DNA of 64,000 nt. Source: JAMHWF01 sp964371405 (GTDB lineage Bacteria > Pseudomonadota > Gammaproteobacteria > Burkholderiales > Burkholderiaceae_C). Made by a program: the position numbers and the translations under genes. Each line of letters starts with the position of its first letter. Positions within the stretch are counted from its first letter, which is position 1. The stretch spans positions 1 through 64,000 of the forward strand of contig CAYJLV010000014.1 of NCBI GenBank assembly GCA_964371405.1, read 5' to 3'. Below the pieces are notes generated by a model. That model saw only the letters and a list, made by a program, of their open reading frames with translations, was not told the origin of the DNA and did not search any database. Shown in pieces: positions 55,202-64,000 of this stretch.

Positions 55202-56041
55202 TCAGTGGCTCATCAGCACCGGGATCGTCATCGAGCGCAGCACGGTGCGCGTGACGCCGCCCAGCACCAGCTCGCGCGCGCGGCTGTGGCTGTAGCAGCC
55301 CATCACCAGCAGATCGGCGCCGACGTCGGTCGCCATCGACAGCAGCATTTCGCCGACCTGCGCCGGCTCGTCGGGGGCGGGGGCCAGCGGGGGCGGCCCG
55401 CGGCGCAGGCGCTGGCGGCGCGCGCCGGCGAGCGCCTCGCCGGTGGCGCGCGGCGGGGTCTTCGCGCGCCATTCGGCGACGTGCACCTGCGCCGCGCCGC
55501 GCAGCAGCGGCATGGCGGCGGCCAGCGCGCGCGCCGACTCGCGCGACGCCTTCCACGCGACGAGCACGTTGCTGCCGACCGCCGCGAAGCTGCCGGCATA
55601 AGGAACGATCAACGCCGGCTTGCCGCTCTCGATCAGCACCGTCTCGACGAATCCCGCCGGCAGTTCCTGGCCGACGGGCTCGGCCGGGTCGGCCTGCCCG
55701 AGCACCAGCAGGTCGGCGCACCAGGCCTGCTCGACGAAGCCCTGCACCAGCGGCTCGCCGCCGAGTTCGGCCCAGGCGACCGGAGCCGTGCCCGACGCGA
55801 CCACCTGCTCGTAGGCAGCCTTGGCGCGCCCCAGCCACTGCGTGTGCAGTTCCTGCAGCAGGTTCACCGAGACGGCGCTGGCGGCGTAGGCGAACGGCAG
55901 CGTCTCGGGCGCCGGCGTGGTGGCGAACAGTGCGGTCAGCGTGGCCTGGTGTCGCGTGGCGAGATCACGGGCGAGCGCGAGGCGCGCCGCGACGCGCACC
56001 GAGCCGTCGATGTGCACGAGAAGGGAGCGCATCGGGTTCAT
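55202..56041 (-). CDS. Universal stress protein, tandem-domain
   Basis: This 279-aa protein with two Usp domains starts with MRSLLVHIDGSVRVAARLAL; the second domain follows VGSNVLVAWKASRESARALA. The ATP loop of the second domain is degenerate (MGCYSHSRARELVLGGVTRT, Ser for the second Gly), so it may not bind ATP. An Ala/Arg-rich insertion lies in the second domain. Start ATG 56041, with MRSLL three codons later as an alternative. Sixteen bases downstream of the Usp at 56058. Confidence 0.92.
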   Translation of the reverse strand: MNPMRSLLVHIDGSVRVAARLALARDLATRHQATLTALFATTPAPETLPFAYAASAVSVNLLQELHTQWLGRAKAAYEQVVASGTAPVAWAELGGEPLVQGFVEQAWCADLLVLGQADPAEPVGQELPAGFVETVLIESGKPALIVPYAGSFAAVGSNVLVAWKASRESARALAAAMPLLRGAAQVHVAEWRAKTPPRATGEALAGARRQRLRRGPPPLAPAPDEPAQVGEMLLSMATDVGADLLVMGCYSHSRARELVLGGVTRTVLRSMTIPVLMSH

Positions 56042-56057
56042 GACCGGGTCGCCCGCT

Positions 56058-56480
56058 TCAGCGCACCAGCAGGATCGGCGTCTTGCACTGCGCGAGCGCG
56101 CGCGACGCGACCGAGCCGAGCACCAGACTGCCGAGCGTCGAGTGGCCGTGCGAGCCCATCACGAGCAACTCGAAGCCGCCCTGGGTCGCTGTCTCGGCGA
56201 TCACCTCGCCGGCGTTGCCGACGAGGTGCTGCGACTTGAACTTCCAGCCCTGCTGCTTCGCGAAGGCCTCGATGGGCTCGAGCACCTTGCGCGCTTCGTC
56301 GGCGTAGTGGCCTTCGAGGTCTTCGCGGCTGATGTAGCGCTGCACGTGCGGCGGGATCGCGGGCACCACTGTGAGCGCGGTGAAATCGTTGGCCGGGCCG
56401 ACGAACTCGTCGTGCGCCGCGATGTAGCCGAGCATGCGCTTGGTGTAGGGGCTGCCGTCGACGGCCAGCAGGATCTTCAT
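56058..56480 (-). CDS. Universal stress protein, single-domain
   Basis: This 140-aa UspA-fold protein (MKILLAVDGSPYTKRMLGYI) has an intact ATP-binding loop (GSHGHSTLGSLVLGSVASRA). It contains a longer loop (ISREDLEGHYADEARKVLEP) than the other single-domain member. It is first of the pair with the tandem Usp at 55202. No good FNR-like site was found before it; TTGCG at 56491 lacks a partner half. Confidence 0.93.
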   Translation of the reverse strand: MKILLAVDGSPYTKRMLGYIAAHDEFVGPANDFTALTVVPAIPPHVQRYISREDLEGHYADEARKVLEPIEAFAKQQGWKFKSQHLVGNAGEVIAETATQGGFELLVMGSHGHSTLGSLVLGSVASRALAQCKTPILLVR

Positions 56481-56569
56481 GACGTGCCTCTTGCGTTGTC
56501 GTGGAACCGTTGTACGGCCGCGGCTACCTTATCACGGCGATGGCCCTGTCGCTGCGGGCGCCGCAGTCG

Positions 56570-56944
56570 TCAGCGCTGCAGGGCGCGCGCCTGCCGCTCT
56601 TCGGCAACCGTCTGGCAGGGGGTGCAGCGTGCCACCGCGGGCTGCACCGCCAGGCGCTGCGCGCCGATCGACGCGCCGCAGTCGATGCACACGTCGTACT
56701 GGCCGCTGTCGATGCGGCGCAGCGCGGCGTCGATCTGGCGCAACTCGTCGAGGTCGCGCTCGATCTCGGCGGCGGCCACTTCGCCCCTGTTGCGCGCCTC
56801 GGCCTGGTCTTTCTGGTCGGTCACGTCGGTCGCCGGCAGTGCGTCCGGCGCTCGCTTCGCGGCGATCTCGTCGTGCAGTTGCGCCTGGCGCTGCGCGAGC
56901 TGGCGCGCGAGCGCGTCATAGCGCGGCGGGGTCGTCTTGCTCAT
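56570..56944 (-). CDS. DksA/TraR-type zinc-finger protein
   Basis: This 124-aa protein has an N-terminal coiled-coil (about 8-75, PRYDALARQLAQRQAQLHDE) and a C-terminal zinc finger with Cys86, 89, 107 and 110 (VCIDCGASIG then RCTPCQ). The TraR/DksA family binds the RNA polymerase secondary channel and adjusts stringent-response promoters. It is placed directly after the Usp at 56941 with overlapping codons (ATGA), linking transcriptional stress control to the Usp group. It is smaller than DksA proper. Confidence 0.88.
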   Translation of the reverse strand: MSKTTPPRYDALARQLAQRQAQLHDEIAAKRAPDALPATDVTDQKDQAEARNRGEVAAAEIERDLDELRQIDAALRRIDSGQYDVCIDCGASIGAQRLAVQPAVARCTPCQTVAEERQARALQR

Positions 56945-57399
56945 CGGGAACTCCCTTCGGGTGTGCGAACCAGCAGTACGGGCACCGGGCTCGTCTTCAG
57001 CACGGCCTCGGCGTCGCTGCCGAGCACCAGGTGGCTGGCGCCGCGCCGGCCGTGCGTGCCCATCACGATCAGGTCGCAGCCGGCGTCGCGCGCCGCGGCG
57101 ACGATGGCGCTGGCCGCGCGGTTGTCGAGCGTCTCGCGCACTTCGGTGTCGGTCGCGACGCCGGCCTGCTTCGCTTCGGCGGCGGCCTGTGCAAGCAGCG
57201 CCTCGGCCGAATCCTTCAGGCCGCGGTTCAGGTCGGTCAGGTTCGGCCAGAACGCCGGATCGACCATCGGCATGAAAGAGTCGATGACGTGCACCAAGTG
57301 CAGCGTCGCGCGCTGGTCGAGCGCCAACCCGATCGCCTCGCGCAGACCGCGCTGCGAGGCGGCGCTGTCATCGACGGGCACGAGGATGCGTTGGTACAT
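56941..57399 (-). CDS. Universal stress protein, single-domain
   Basis: This 152-aa UspA-fold protein (MYQRILVPVDDSAASQRGLR) has a complete ATP loop (GTHGRRGASHLVLGSDAEAV). The ATG at 57399 is chosen; further upstream in-frame codons lie in the promoter. It overlaps the DksA/TraR gene downstream. A FNR-like box is 53 bases upstream, and a CAGAAT stretch between box and start could be the -10 element. Confidence 0.93.
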   Translation of the reverse strand: MYQRILVPVDDSAASQRGLREAIGLALDQRATLHLVHVIDSFMPMVDPAFWPNLTDLNRGLKDSAEALLAQAAAEAKQAGVATDTEVRETLDNRAASAIVAAARDAGCDLIVMGTHGRRGASHLVLGSDAEAVLKTSPVPVLLVRTPEGSSR

Positions 57400-57452
57400 G
57401 GCGGTTTCCCGGTCTGGCGATCTCATTCTGCGAGCCTGCGTGTTCGCGCGAG

Positions 57453-57466
57453 TTGACACAACGCAA
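57453..57466. promoter_or_regulatory. FNR-like box upstream of universal stress gene 56941-57399
   Basis: TTGACACAACGCAA pairs a TTGAC half with a CGCAA half, 53 bases before the start. Spacing is similar to that at the 54649-55095 gene. Confidence 0.6.
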
Positions 57467-57495
57467 GGGCTGCTGCGTGCGCCGCCGGCCCGGCT

Positions 57496-58470
57496 TCAGC
57501 GCGGGGCGGCCGGCTTGGCGGCGCCCCGCTGCCGCCGCGGCGGCAGCGCGGGCCCGGCGAACAGCGTCGCCAGCTCGGCCTCGCCTTGCTCGAGCACGAA
57601 GTAGCGGAACGCCTCGGCCGCCGGCGACAGCGTCTTGGACAGGTTGTTGACGACGTGCCAGCGCCGCACCACGGGCAGGCCTTCGACCTCGGGCGCAACG
57701 ATCAGCCCCTGGCGCAGCTCCAGGCCGATGGTGTGCAGCGACAGCAGGCTCACGCCCATGCCGGCCATCACGGCCTGCTTGATCGACTCGTTGCTCTCCA
57801 TCTCCATCACGACGCGCAGGTCGAGGCGGTGCTCGTGCGCGTATTCCTCGAGCGCGGCGCGCGTTCCCGAGCCGGCCTCGCGCACGATGAAGCCTTCGCG
57901 CGACAGCACCTCGGCCGGCACATGCTCCATGCGCGCGAACGGATGGTCGGGCGCGGTGACGAGGACGTGCGGATGCATCGCGAACGGCTCGGCGCGCGTC
58001 GCCCACTCCTTGGGCGGGCGACCCATGATCGCGAGGTCGACGTCGTTGCGCTGCATCAGCGCGACGAGCTGCTCGCGGTTGTTGCCCAGGCGCATGCGCA
58101 CGTCGACGGCCGGGTGTTCCTGGCGAAAGCGTGCCAGCAGCCGCGGCAGGAAGTATTCCGCCGTGCTGACCATGCCGATCGTGAGGCTGCCGCCCTGCAG
58201 GCCCTTGAAACGCGCGACCGCGTCTTCAGCGTCCTTCATCACGGCGAGGATGCGCCGCGCGTAGGCGAGCACGTATTCGCCCACCGTGGTCAGCGTGATC
58301 TGCCGGCCCCGGCGGTCGAACAGCGGCAGGCCGACATGCGATTCGAGCTCCTTGACCTGCATCGTGACGGCCGGCGGCGTCAGGTGCAGCGACTGCGCGG
58401 CGCGCGCGAAGCTGAGCTGGCGCGCAACTTCGGCGAAGACGCGCAACTGGCGAAAGGTGACGTTCTTCAT
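57496..58470 (-). CDS. cbbR: LysR-family regulator CbbR of the Calvin cycle operon
   Basis: This is a 324-aa LysR-type activator. The N-terminal winged helix (FRQLRVFAEVARQLSFARAA, SLHLTPPAVTMQVKELESHV) is typical of CbbR. A periplasmic-binding-like effector domain follows (about 92-300; GMVSTAEYFLPRLLARFR; REAGSGTRAALEEY). Divergence from cbbL across a 90-base region is the standard arrangement for CbbR. A palindrome overlapping its own start suggests autoregulation. Effector not determined. Confidence 0.93.
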   Translation of the reverse strand: MKNVTFRQLRVFAEVARQLSFARAAQSLHLTPPAVTMQVKELESHVGLPLFDRRGRQITLTTVGEYVLAYARRILAVMKDAEDAVARFKGLQGGSLTIGMVSTAEYFLPRLLARFRQEHPAVDVRMRLGNNREQLVALMQRNDVDLAIMGRPPKEWATRAEPFAMHPHVLVTAPDHPFARMEHVPAEVLSREGFIVREAGSGTRAALEEYAHEHRLDLRVVMEMESNESIKQAVMAGMGVSLLSLHTIGLELRQGLIVAPEVEGLPVVRRWHVVNNLSKTLSPAAEAFRYFVLEQGEAELATLFAGPALPPRRQRGAAKPAAPR

Positions 58471-58485
58471 TAAGTAATTGCTTAA
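58470..58485. promoter_or_regulatory. Probable CbbR operator
   Basis: TTAAGTAATTGCTTAA is a 16-bp palindrome (TTAAG, six bases, CTTAA) and fits the TTA-N-TAA pattern of LysR sites. It begins at the first base of the cbbR start codon, so CbbR binding here would affect its own expression and the divergent cbbL promoter. Confidence 0.65.
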
Positions 58486-58516
58486 GTCTAAGCCAATAAC
58501 TTCTGAATTTCTCTTA

Positions 58517-58536
58517 TTTCTGCAGAAACTTATATT
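58517..58536 (+). promoter_or_regulatory. Candidate cbbL promoter region
   Basis: TTTCTGCAGAAA (58517-58528) is a perfect 12-bp palindrome, and TATATT (58531-58536) is a good -10 with no strong -35 ahead. A weak -35 is expected for a CbbR-dependent promoter. The ribosome site AAGGAG lies at 58550-58555. Confidence 0.5.
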
Positions 58537-58560
58537 GACTCCCAGCACGAAGGAGCCGAG

Positions 58561-60027
58561 ATGAACAAACCGGTCGACGAAGGCGTCATCACCGACGCGA
58601 AGAAGCGCTACAGCGCGGGCGTCCTGAAGTACCGCCAGATGGGTTACTGGGACGCCGACTACGTCCCGAAGGACACCGACACGATCTGCCTGTTCCGCAT
58701 CACGCCGCAGGAGGGCGTCGACCCGGTCGAGGCTGCCGCGGCGGTGGCGGGCGAGTCGAGCACGGCGACGTGGACCGTGGTCTGGACCGACCGGCTCACC
58801 GCCTGCGACAGCTACCGCGCCAAGGCCTACAAGGTCGAGCCGGTGCCGGGCACCCCCGGGCAGTTCTTTGCCTGGGTCGCCTACGACCTGATCCTCTTCG
58901 AGGAGGGCTCGATCGCCAACATGACGGCGAGCCTGATCGGCAACGTGTTCAGCTTCAAGCCGCTCAGGGCCTGCCGGCTCGAGGACATCCGCATCCCGGT
59001 GGCCTACGTCAAGACGTTCAAGGGCCCGCCGACCGGCCTGGTCGTCGAGCGCGAGCGCCTCGACAAGTTCGGCCGCCCCCTGCTCGGCGCGACGACCAAG
59101 CCCAAGCTGGGCCTCTCCGCGCGCAACTACGGCCGCGTGATCTACGAGGGCCTGAAGGGCGGGCTCGACTTCATGAAGGACGACGAGAACATCAACTCGC
59201 AGCCCTTCATGCACTGGCGCGACCGTTTCCTCTACGTGATGGACGGCGTCAACAAGGCCAGCGCCGCCACCGGCGAGGTCAAGGGCTCCTATCTCAACAT
59301 CACGGCCGCGACGATGGAGGACATGTACGAGCGCGCCGAGTTCGCCAAGGAGCTCGGCTCCGTCGTGATCATGGTCGACCTCGTGATCGGCTGGACCGCG
59401 ATCCAGTCGATGGCCAACTGGTGCCGCAAGCACGACATGATCATGCACATGCATCGTGCCGGCCACGGCACCTACACGCGGCAGAAGAACCACGGCGTCT
59501 CGTTCCGCGTGATCGCCAAGTGGCTGCGCCTCGCGGGCTGCGACCACCTGCACACCGGCACCGCGGTCGGCAAGCTCGAAGGCGACCCGATGACGGTGCA
59601 GGGCTACTACAACGTGTGCCGCGACAGCGTGACGAAGCAGGACCTGCCGCGCGGCCTGTTCTTCGACCAGGACTGGGCCGACCTGAAGAAGGTGATGCCG
59701 GTGGCATCGGGCGGCATCCACGCCGGCCAGATGCACCAGCTGATCGACCTGTTCGGCGACGACGTGATCCTGCAGTTCGGCGGCGGCACGATCGGCCATC
59801 CGGCGGGCATCCAGGCCGGCGCGGTCGCCAACCGCGTGGCGCTCGAGGCGATGGTCAAGGCGCGCAACGAGGGCCGCGACATCAGGAACGAGGGTCCTCA
59901 GATCCTGCAGGCCGCGGCGCGCTTCTGCACGCCGCTCGCGCAGGCGCTCGACACCTGGAAGGACGTGTCGTTCAACTACGCCTCGACCGACACCAGCGAC
60001 TACGCCGTCACGCCGGCGGTGGCTTGA
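58561..60027 (+). CDS. cbbL: RuBisCO large subunit, red-type form IC
   Basis: This is the 488-aa large subunit of ribulose-1,5-bisphosphate carboxylase/oxygenase. The carbamylated lysine is K206 with metal ligands D208 and E209 in GGLDFMKDDEN. Loop 6 and its surroundings (VASGGIHAGQMHQLIDLFGD) and GGGTIGHPAG are in the red-type form. PKLGLSARNYGR is also conserved. Together with CbbX and the long small subunit this identifies form IC. First gene of the cbb operon. Confidence 0.97.
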   Translation: MNKPVDEGVITDAKKRYSAGVLKYRQMGYWDADYVPKDTDTICLFRITPQEGVDPVEAAAAVAGESSTATWTVVWTDRLTACDSYRAKAYKVEPVPGTPGQFFAWVAYDLILFEEGSIANMTASLIGNVFSFKPLRACRLEDIRIPVAYVKTFKGPPTGLVVERERLDKFGRPLLGATTKPKLGLSARNYGRVIYEGLKGGLDFMKDDENINSQPFMHWRDRFLYVMDGVNKASAATGEVKGSYLNITAATMEDMYERAEFAKELGSVVIMVDLVIGWTAIQSMANWCRKHDMIMHMHRAGHGTYTRQKNHGVSFRVIAKWLRLAGCDHLHTGTAVGKLEGDPMTVQGYYNVCRDSVTKQDLPRGLFFDQDWADLKKVMPVASGGIHAGQMHQLIDLFGDDVILQFGGGTIGHPAGIQAGAVANRVALEAMVKARNEGRDIRNEGPQILQAAARFCTPLAQALDTWKDVSFNYASTDTSDYAVTPAVA

Positions 60028-60040
60028 GGAGCACGCGACC

Positions 60041-60475
60041 ATGATGACCAACCCCACCGGCCGCATCACGCAAGGCCAGTTCAGCTTCCTGCCCGACCTC
60101 ACCGACGCCGAGATCGCGCTGCAGGTCGAGTACGGCCTCGGCAAGGGCTACGCCTGGAGCGTCGAGTACACCGACGACCCGCATCCTCGCAACACCTACT
60201 GGGAGATGCACGGCATGCCGATGTTCGACCTGAAGGACGCGGCCGGCGTCGTGGCCGAGTTGAACGAGTGCCGCAAGACGTTCCCGAACCACTACATCCG
60301 CCTGATGGCGTTCGACTCGACGCGCGGCGTCGAGACGGTGGCGATGAGCTTCATCGTCAACCGGCCGGCGAACGAGCCGGGCTTCGGGCTGGCGCGGCAG
60401 GAGGTCAACGGTCGGACGATGCGCTACACGGTGCATTCGTACGCGACGGACAAGCCCGAGACGCAACGCTACTGA
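60041..60475 (+). CDS. cbbS: RuBisCO small subunit, red-type
   Basis: This 144-aa small subunit starts RITQGQFSFLPDLTDAEIAL. YAWSVEYTDDPHPRNTYWEM is typical, and the extended C-terminal hairpin (GRTMRYTVHSYATDKPETQR) is characteristic of red-type enzymes. It follows cbbL by 13 bases and assembles as L8S8. The C-terminal extension fits the red-type class activated by CbbX. Confidence 0.96.
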   Translation: MMTNPTGRITQGQFSFLPDLTDAEIALQVEYGLGKGYAWSVEYTDDPHPRNTYWEMHGMPMFDLKDAAGVVAELNECRKTFPNHYIRLMAFDSTRGVETVAMSFIVNRPANEPGFGLARQEVNGRTMRYTVHSYATDKPETQRY

Positions 60476-60482
60476 GGCTGCC

Positions 60483-61175
<693 letters not shown>

Positions 61176-61178
61176 GCG

Positions 61179-62138
61179 ATGGCCACGCCGCTGTACTCGA
61201 TTCCTGGCGCGACGGCGAGCGTGCCCGCGCCCGCCGTCGCACCGCCGCCGGCGTCGACTCCGACCACCGTCGCCGACGTGCTGCGCGAGAGCCAGGTCGA
61301 GGCCGTGCTCGACGAGCTCGAGCGCGACCTTGTCGGCCTCGCGCCCGTCAAGCAGCGCATCCGCGACATCGCTGCGCTGCTCGTCATCGACAAGCTGCGC
61401 CTGAACCTCGGGCTGGCGGCCAACACGCCCAGCCTGCACATGAGCTTCACCGGCAACCCCGGCACCGGCAAGACGACGGTGGCGCTGCGCATGGCCGAGA
61501 TCCTGCATCGGCTGGGCTACGTGAGGAAGGGCCACCTCGTCGCCGTGACGCGCGACGACCTCGTCGGCCAGTACATCGGCCACACGGCGCCCAAGACGAA
61601 GGAAGTGCTCAAGAAGGCGATGGGCGGCGTGCTCTTCATCGACGAGGCGTACTACCTCTTCCGCCCCGAGAACGAGCGCGACTACGGCCAGGAGGCGATC
61701 GAGATCCTGCTGCAGGTGATGGAGAACCAGCGCGACGACCTCGTCGTCATCCTCGCCGGCTACCAGGACCGCATGGAGCGATTCTTCCAGTCGAACCCGG
61801 GGCTGAGCTCGCGCATCGCGCACCACCTCGCGTTCCCCGACTATGCGCAAGGCGAACTGCTGCAGATCGCCGACTCGATGCTCGCGGCGCAGAACTATCG
61901 CTTCGCCCCCGGCGCGCGCGAGGCCTTCGACGACTACCTCGCGCTGCGCATCCGCCAGCCGCATTTCGCCAACGCGCGCAGCGTGCGCAACGCGCTCGAC
62001 CGCGCGCGGCTGCGCCAGGCCAGCCGCCTGTTCGCCGACCGCGAGCGGGCGCTGACGCGCGACGACCTGACGACGATCGCCGCCGCCGACATCCGCGCCA
62101 GCCGCGTGTTCGGTGCGCTGTCCACGAACACGACCTGA
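61179..62138 (+). CDS. cbbX: RuBisCO activase CbbX
   Basis: This is a 319-aa AAA+ red-type RuBisCO activase that removes inhibitory sugar phosphates by pulling on the large-subunit C-terminus. Walker A GNPGTGKTTVAL, Walker B GVLFIDEAYYL, the arginine-finger region GLSSRIAHHLAFPDY and the pore loop GQYIGHTAPKTKEV are visible. An N-terminal Ala/Pro-rich extension (about 30 residues) precedes the core. The presence of CbbX confirms the red-type assignment. It lies four bases after rpe. Confidence 0.96.
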   Translation: MATPLYSIPGATASVPAPAVAPPPASTPTTVADVLRESQVEAVLDELERDLVGLAPVKQRIRDIAALLVIDKLRLNLGLAANTPSLHMSFTGNPGTGKTTVALRMAEILHRLGYVRKGHLVAVTRDDLVGQYIGHTAPKTKEVLKKAMGGVLFIDEAYYLFRPENERDYGQEAIEILLQVMENQRDDLVVILAGYQDRMERFFQSNPGLSSRIAHHLAFPDYAQGELLQIADSMLAAQNYRFAPGAREAFDDYLALRIRQPHFANARSVRNALDRARLRQASRLFADRERALTRDDLTTIAAADIRASRVFGALSTNTT

Positions 62139-62149
62139 AGGAGCCCGCC

Positions 62150-63229
62150 ATGCACCTCGGCCGCACCACGCTGTCGAAGTTCCTGATCCAGCAGTTGAAG
62201 GGCATCGAAGGGGCCAGCGATCTCGGCGCGCTGCTCGTCGACGTCGCCGCTGCCATCAAGGCGATCGCCGCGATGACGGCCAAGGGCGCGCTCGGCGGCG
62301 CCCTCGGCGATGCCGGCGCGAGCAACGCGCAGGGCGAGGCGCAGAAGAAGCTCGACCTGCTCGCCGACGACACGCTCATCCGCAGCTGCGAGTGGGGCGG
62401 CCTCGTCGCCGGCATGGCGTCGGAGGAGCACGACGCGCCGATCGCGGTACCGGCCGAGTACGAGCGCGGGCGCTTCCTGCTCGTGTTCGACCCGCTCGAC
62501 GGTTCGTCGAACATCGACGTCAACGTGTCGGTGGGCACCATCTTCTCGGTGCTGCGCCACGACATCGCCGAGCCGCCGAAGCTCGCCCACTACCTGCAGC
62601 CCGGGCACGCGCAGGTCGCGGCCGGCTATGCGATCTACGGCCCGGCGACGATGCTCGTGCTGTCGGTGGGCAAGGGCACGCACGGCTTCACGCTCGACCG
62701 CGAAATCGGCAACTTCATCCTGACGCACCCCGGCCTGCAGATCCCCGCCGAGACGGCCGAGTTCGCGATCAACACCAGCAACGCGCGCTTCTGGGAACCG
62801 CCGGTGCACCGCTACGTCACCGAATGCCAGGCTGGCCGCACCGGCGTGCGCGGGCGCGACTTCAACATGCGCTGGATCGCGTCGATGGTCGCCGAAGTGC
62901 ACCGAATCCTGATGCGCGGCGGCGTCTTCATGTATCCGAAGGACACGAAGGACGCGGGCAAGCCCGGCCGGCTGCGCCTGATGTACGAGGCCGCGCCGAT
63001 CGCGATGCTCGTCGAGCAGGCGGGCGGGCGCGCGACGACGGGCCGCCGGCGCCTGCTCGACGTGGCCCCGGAATCGCTGCACCAGCGCGTGCCCGTGATC
63101 CTCGGCTCGCGCGCCGAGGTCGAGCGCATCGAGCGCTATCACGCCGAGCACGAGGCCGGCACCGACCGGCCGTACACGTCGCCGCTGTTCAACGAGCGCT
63201 CGCTGTTCCGCCCCGAAGCCTTGACCTGA
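62150..63229 (+). CDS. cbbF: Fructose-1,6-bisphosphatase class I
   Basis: This 359-aa FBPase hydrolyses fructose 1,6-bisphosphate (and in autotrophs often sedoheptulose bisphosphate) in RuBP regeneration. The metal-binding motif FDPLDGSSNIDVNVSVGTIF, the earlier CEWGGLVAGMASEEHD and the C-terminal GRLRLMYEAAPIAMLVEQAG are class I signatures. ATG at 62150 with RBS AAGGAG upstream. Position before phosphoribulokinase is the common fbp-prk order of cbb operons. Confidence 0.95.
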   Translation: MHLGRTTLSKFLIQQLKGIEGASDLGALLVDVAAAIKAIAAMTAKGALGGALGDAGASNAQGEAQKKLDLLADDTLIRSCEWGGLVAGMASEEHDAPIAVPAEYERGRFLLVFDPLDGSSNIDVNVSVGTIFSVLRHDIAEPPKLAHYLQPGHAQVAAGYAIYGPATMLVLSVGKGTHGFTLDREIGNFILTHPGLQIPAETAEFAINTSNARFWEPPVHRYVTECQAGRTGVRGRDFNMRWIASMVAEVHRILMRGGVFMYPKDTKDAGKPGRLRLMYEAAPIAMLVEQAGGRATTGRRRLLDVAPESLHQRVPVILGSRAEVERIERYHAEHEAGTDRPYTSPLFNERSLFRPEALT

Positions 63230-63239
63230 GGACCCCGCC

Positions 63240-64000
63240 ATGTCGCAGAGACATCCCATCGTCGCCGTGACCGGATCGTCCGGCGCCGGCACCACGACCG
63301 TGATGAAGAGCTTCGCCCACATCTTCCGGCGCGAGAACGTCAAGGCGCAGGTCATCGAGGGCGATTCGTTCCACCGCTGGGACCGCGCCGAGATGCGCGA
63401 GCGCGTGCGCCGCGCCGACACCGGCGAGGGTCCGCAGATCAGCCACTTCGGACCCGAGTCGAACCTGCTCGCCGAGCTCGACCGCAGCTTCGGCGACTAT
63501 GCCGAGACGGGCCGCGGCCAGGTGCGCCGCTACGTCCACGACGCCGCCGAGGCCAAGGAGCTCGGCGGCGACCCCGGCACCTTCACGCCGTGGCAGCCGA
63601 TGGACGAGGGCAGCGACCTGCTGTTCTACGAAGGGCTGCACGGGGGCTGGGTCGGCCCCGACGCGAACGTCGCGCGCCACGTCGACCTGCTCGTCGGCGT
63701 CGTGCCGATCATCAACCTGGAGTGGATCCAGAAGCTGCACCGCGACCAGAACCTGCGCGGCTACAGCCAGCAGGCGGTGGTCGACACCATCCTGCGCCGC
63801 ATGCCCGATTACGTGAACCACATCTGCCCGCAGTTCAGCCGCACGCACGTCAACTTCCAGCGCGTGCCCACGGTCGACACGAGCAATCCCTTCATCGCCA
63901 AGGACATCCCGAGCGCCGACGAGAGCATGGTCGTGATCCGCTTCGCCGACCCCAAGGGCATCGACTTCCAGTACCTGCTGTCGATGCTGCACGGCAGCTG
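63240..64000 (+). CDS. cbbP: Phosphoribulokinase (3' end outside window)
   Basis: The first 253 codons of the bacterial-type phosphoribulokinase, which makes ribulose 1,5-bisphosphate, are present. Walker A is GSSGAGTTTVMKSF. EGDSFHRWDRAEM, FYEGLHGGWVGPDANVARHVD and LEWIQKLHRDQNLRGYS are diagnostic. The last bases of the window fall inside the gene, so the C-terminal part is missing. Prk and RuBisCO together commit the operon to the Calvin cycle. Confidence 0.96.
   Translation, partial: MSQRHPIVAVTGSSGAGTTTVMKSFAHIFRRENVKAQVIEGDSFHRWDRAEMRERVRRADTGEGPQISHFGPESNLLAELDRSFGDYAETGRGQVRRYVHDAAEAKELGGDPGTFTPWQPMDEGSDLLFYEGLHGGWVGPDANVARHVDLLVGVVPIINLEWIQKLHRDQNLRGYSQQAVVDTILRRMPDYVNHICPQFSRTHVNFQRVPTVDTSNPFIAKDIPSADESMVVIRFADPKGIDFQYLLSMLHGS

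Noticed and set aside
56491..56504. TTGCG half-site before the universal stress gene 56058-56480
   Set aside because: There is no partner half-site, and it is only 11 bases from the start codon.

Overview
The window is very GC-rich DNA with dense, often overlapping genes. A red-type (form IC) RuBisCO operon with CbbX, an FNR-family regulatory region, and many Burkholderiales-style operons point to a facultatively autotrophic betaproteobacterium, probably of the Rubrivivax/Leptothrix/Methylibium kind. That placement is inferred from gene content only; no rRNA or tRNA gene is visible.

Layout. 1-3.8 kb: the tail of an AMP-dependent acyl-CoA synthetase, then an overlapping 2-oxoacid dehydrogenase operon (E1 alpha, E1 beta, lipoyl E2) and an acyl carrier protein. 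3.9-9.4 kb: a MepK-like endopeptidase facing an LdtD-like L,D-transpeptidase, the CbpM/CbpA chaperone pair, a PAP2 phosphatase, a phosphoribosyltransferase and a flavodoxin-like protein. 9.6-14.5 kb: a TonB receptor, a YfiR-like periplasmic protein and a hybrid histidine kinase in one operon. 14.5-24.7 kb: a membrane methyltransferase, an acyl-CoA synthetase/GNAT fusion, a carbamoyltransferase-like protein divergent from a Crp/Fnr regulator, a two-component pair, Hsp20 and a PaaK-like ligase. 24.8-30.8 kb: a type I restriction-modification island with a broken DUF433 gene and a TumE/TumA-type toxin-antitoxin pair. 30.8-36.5 kb: a duplicated adaptor-gene tail, a yqjDEK-like operon, and an ABC efflux set (adaptor, FtsX-type permease, ATPase). 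36.6-38.6 kb: a phosphotransferase/P-loop kinase fusion and a DUF3079 protein. 38.6-44.2 kb: an arsenic operon. 44.3-52.4 kb: an RND efflux and thiol-redox operon under a divergent ArsR regulator. 52.5-57.4 kb: a lipoate ligase, a hemerythrin-like protein, five universal stress proteins and a DksA/TraR protein. 57.5 kb to the end: cbbR divergent from cbbL-cbbS-rpe-cbbX-fbp-prk.

Main observation. Ten 14-bp FNR-like palindromes (left half TTGAC or TTGCG or near variants, four bases, right half GTCAA or CGCAA or near variants) lie in the intergenic spaces before the stress genes: phosphoribosyltransferase/PAP2, flavodoxin, the Crp/Fnr gene itself, Hsp20, the PaaK-like ligase, yqjD, the phosphotransferase fusion, DUF3079 and two universal stress proteins. 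I infer a clustered low-oxygen or energy-stress survival regulon run by the local Crp/Fnr protein. That protein has FNR-type DNA-reading residues but lacks the N-terminal cysteines of oxygen-sensing FNR. The regulon has been placed next to CO2 fixation.
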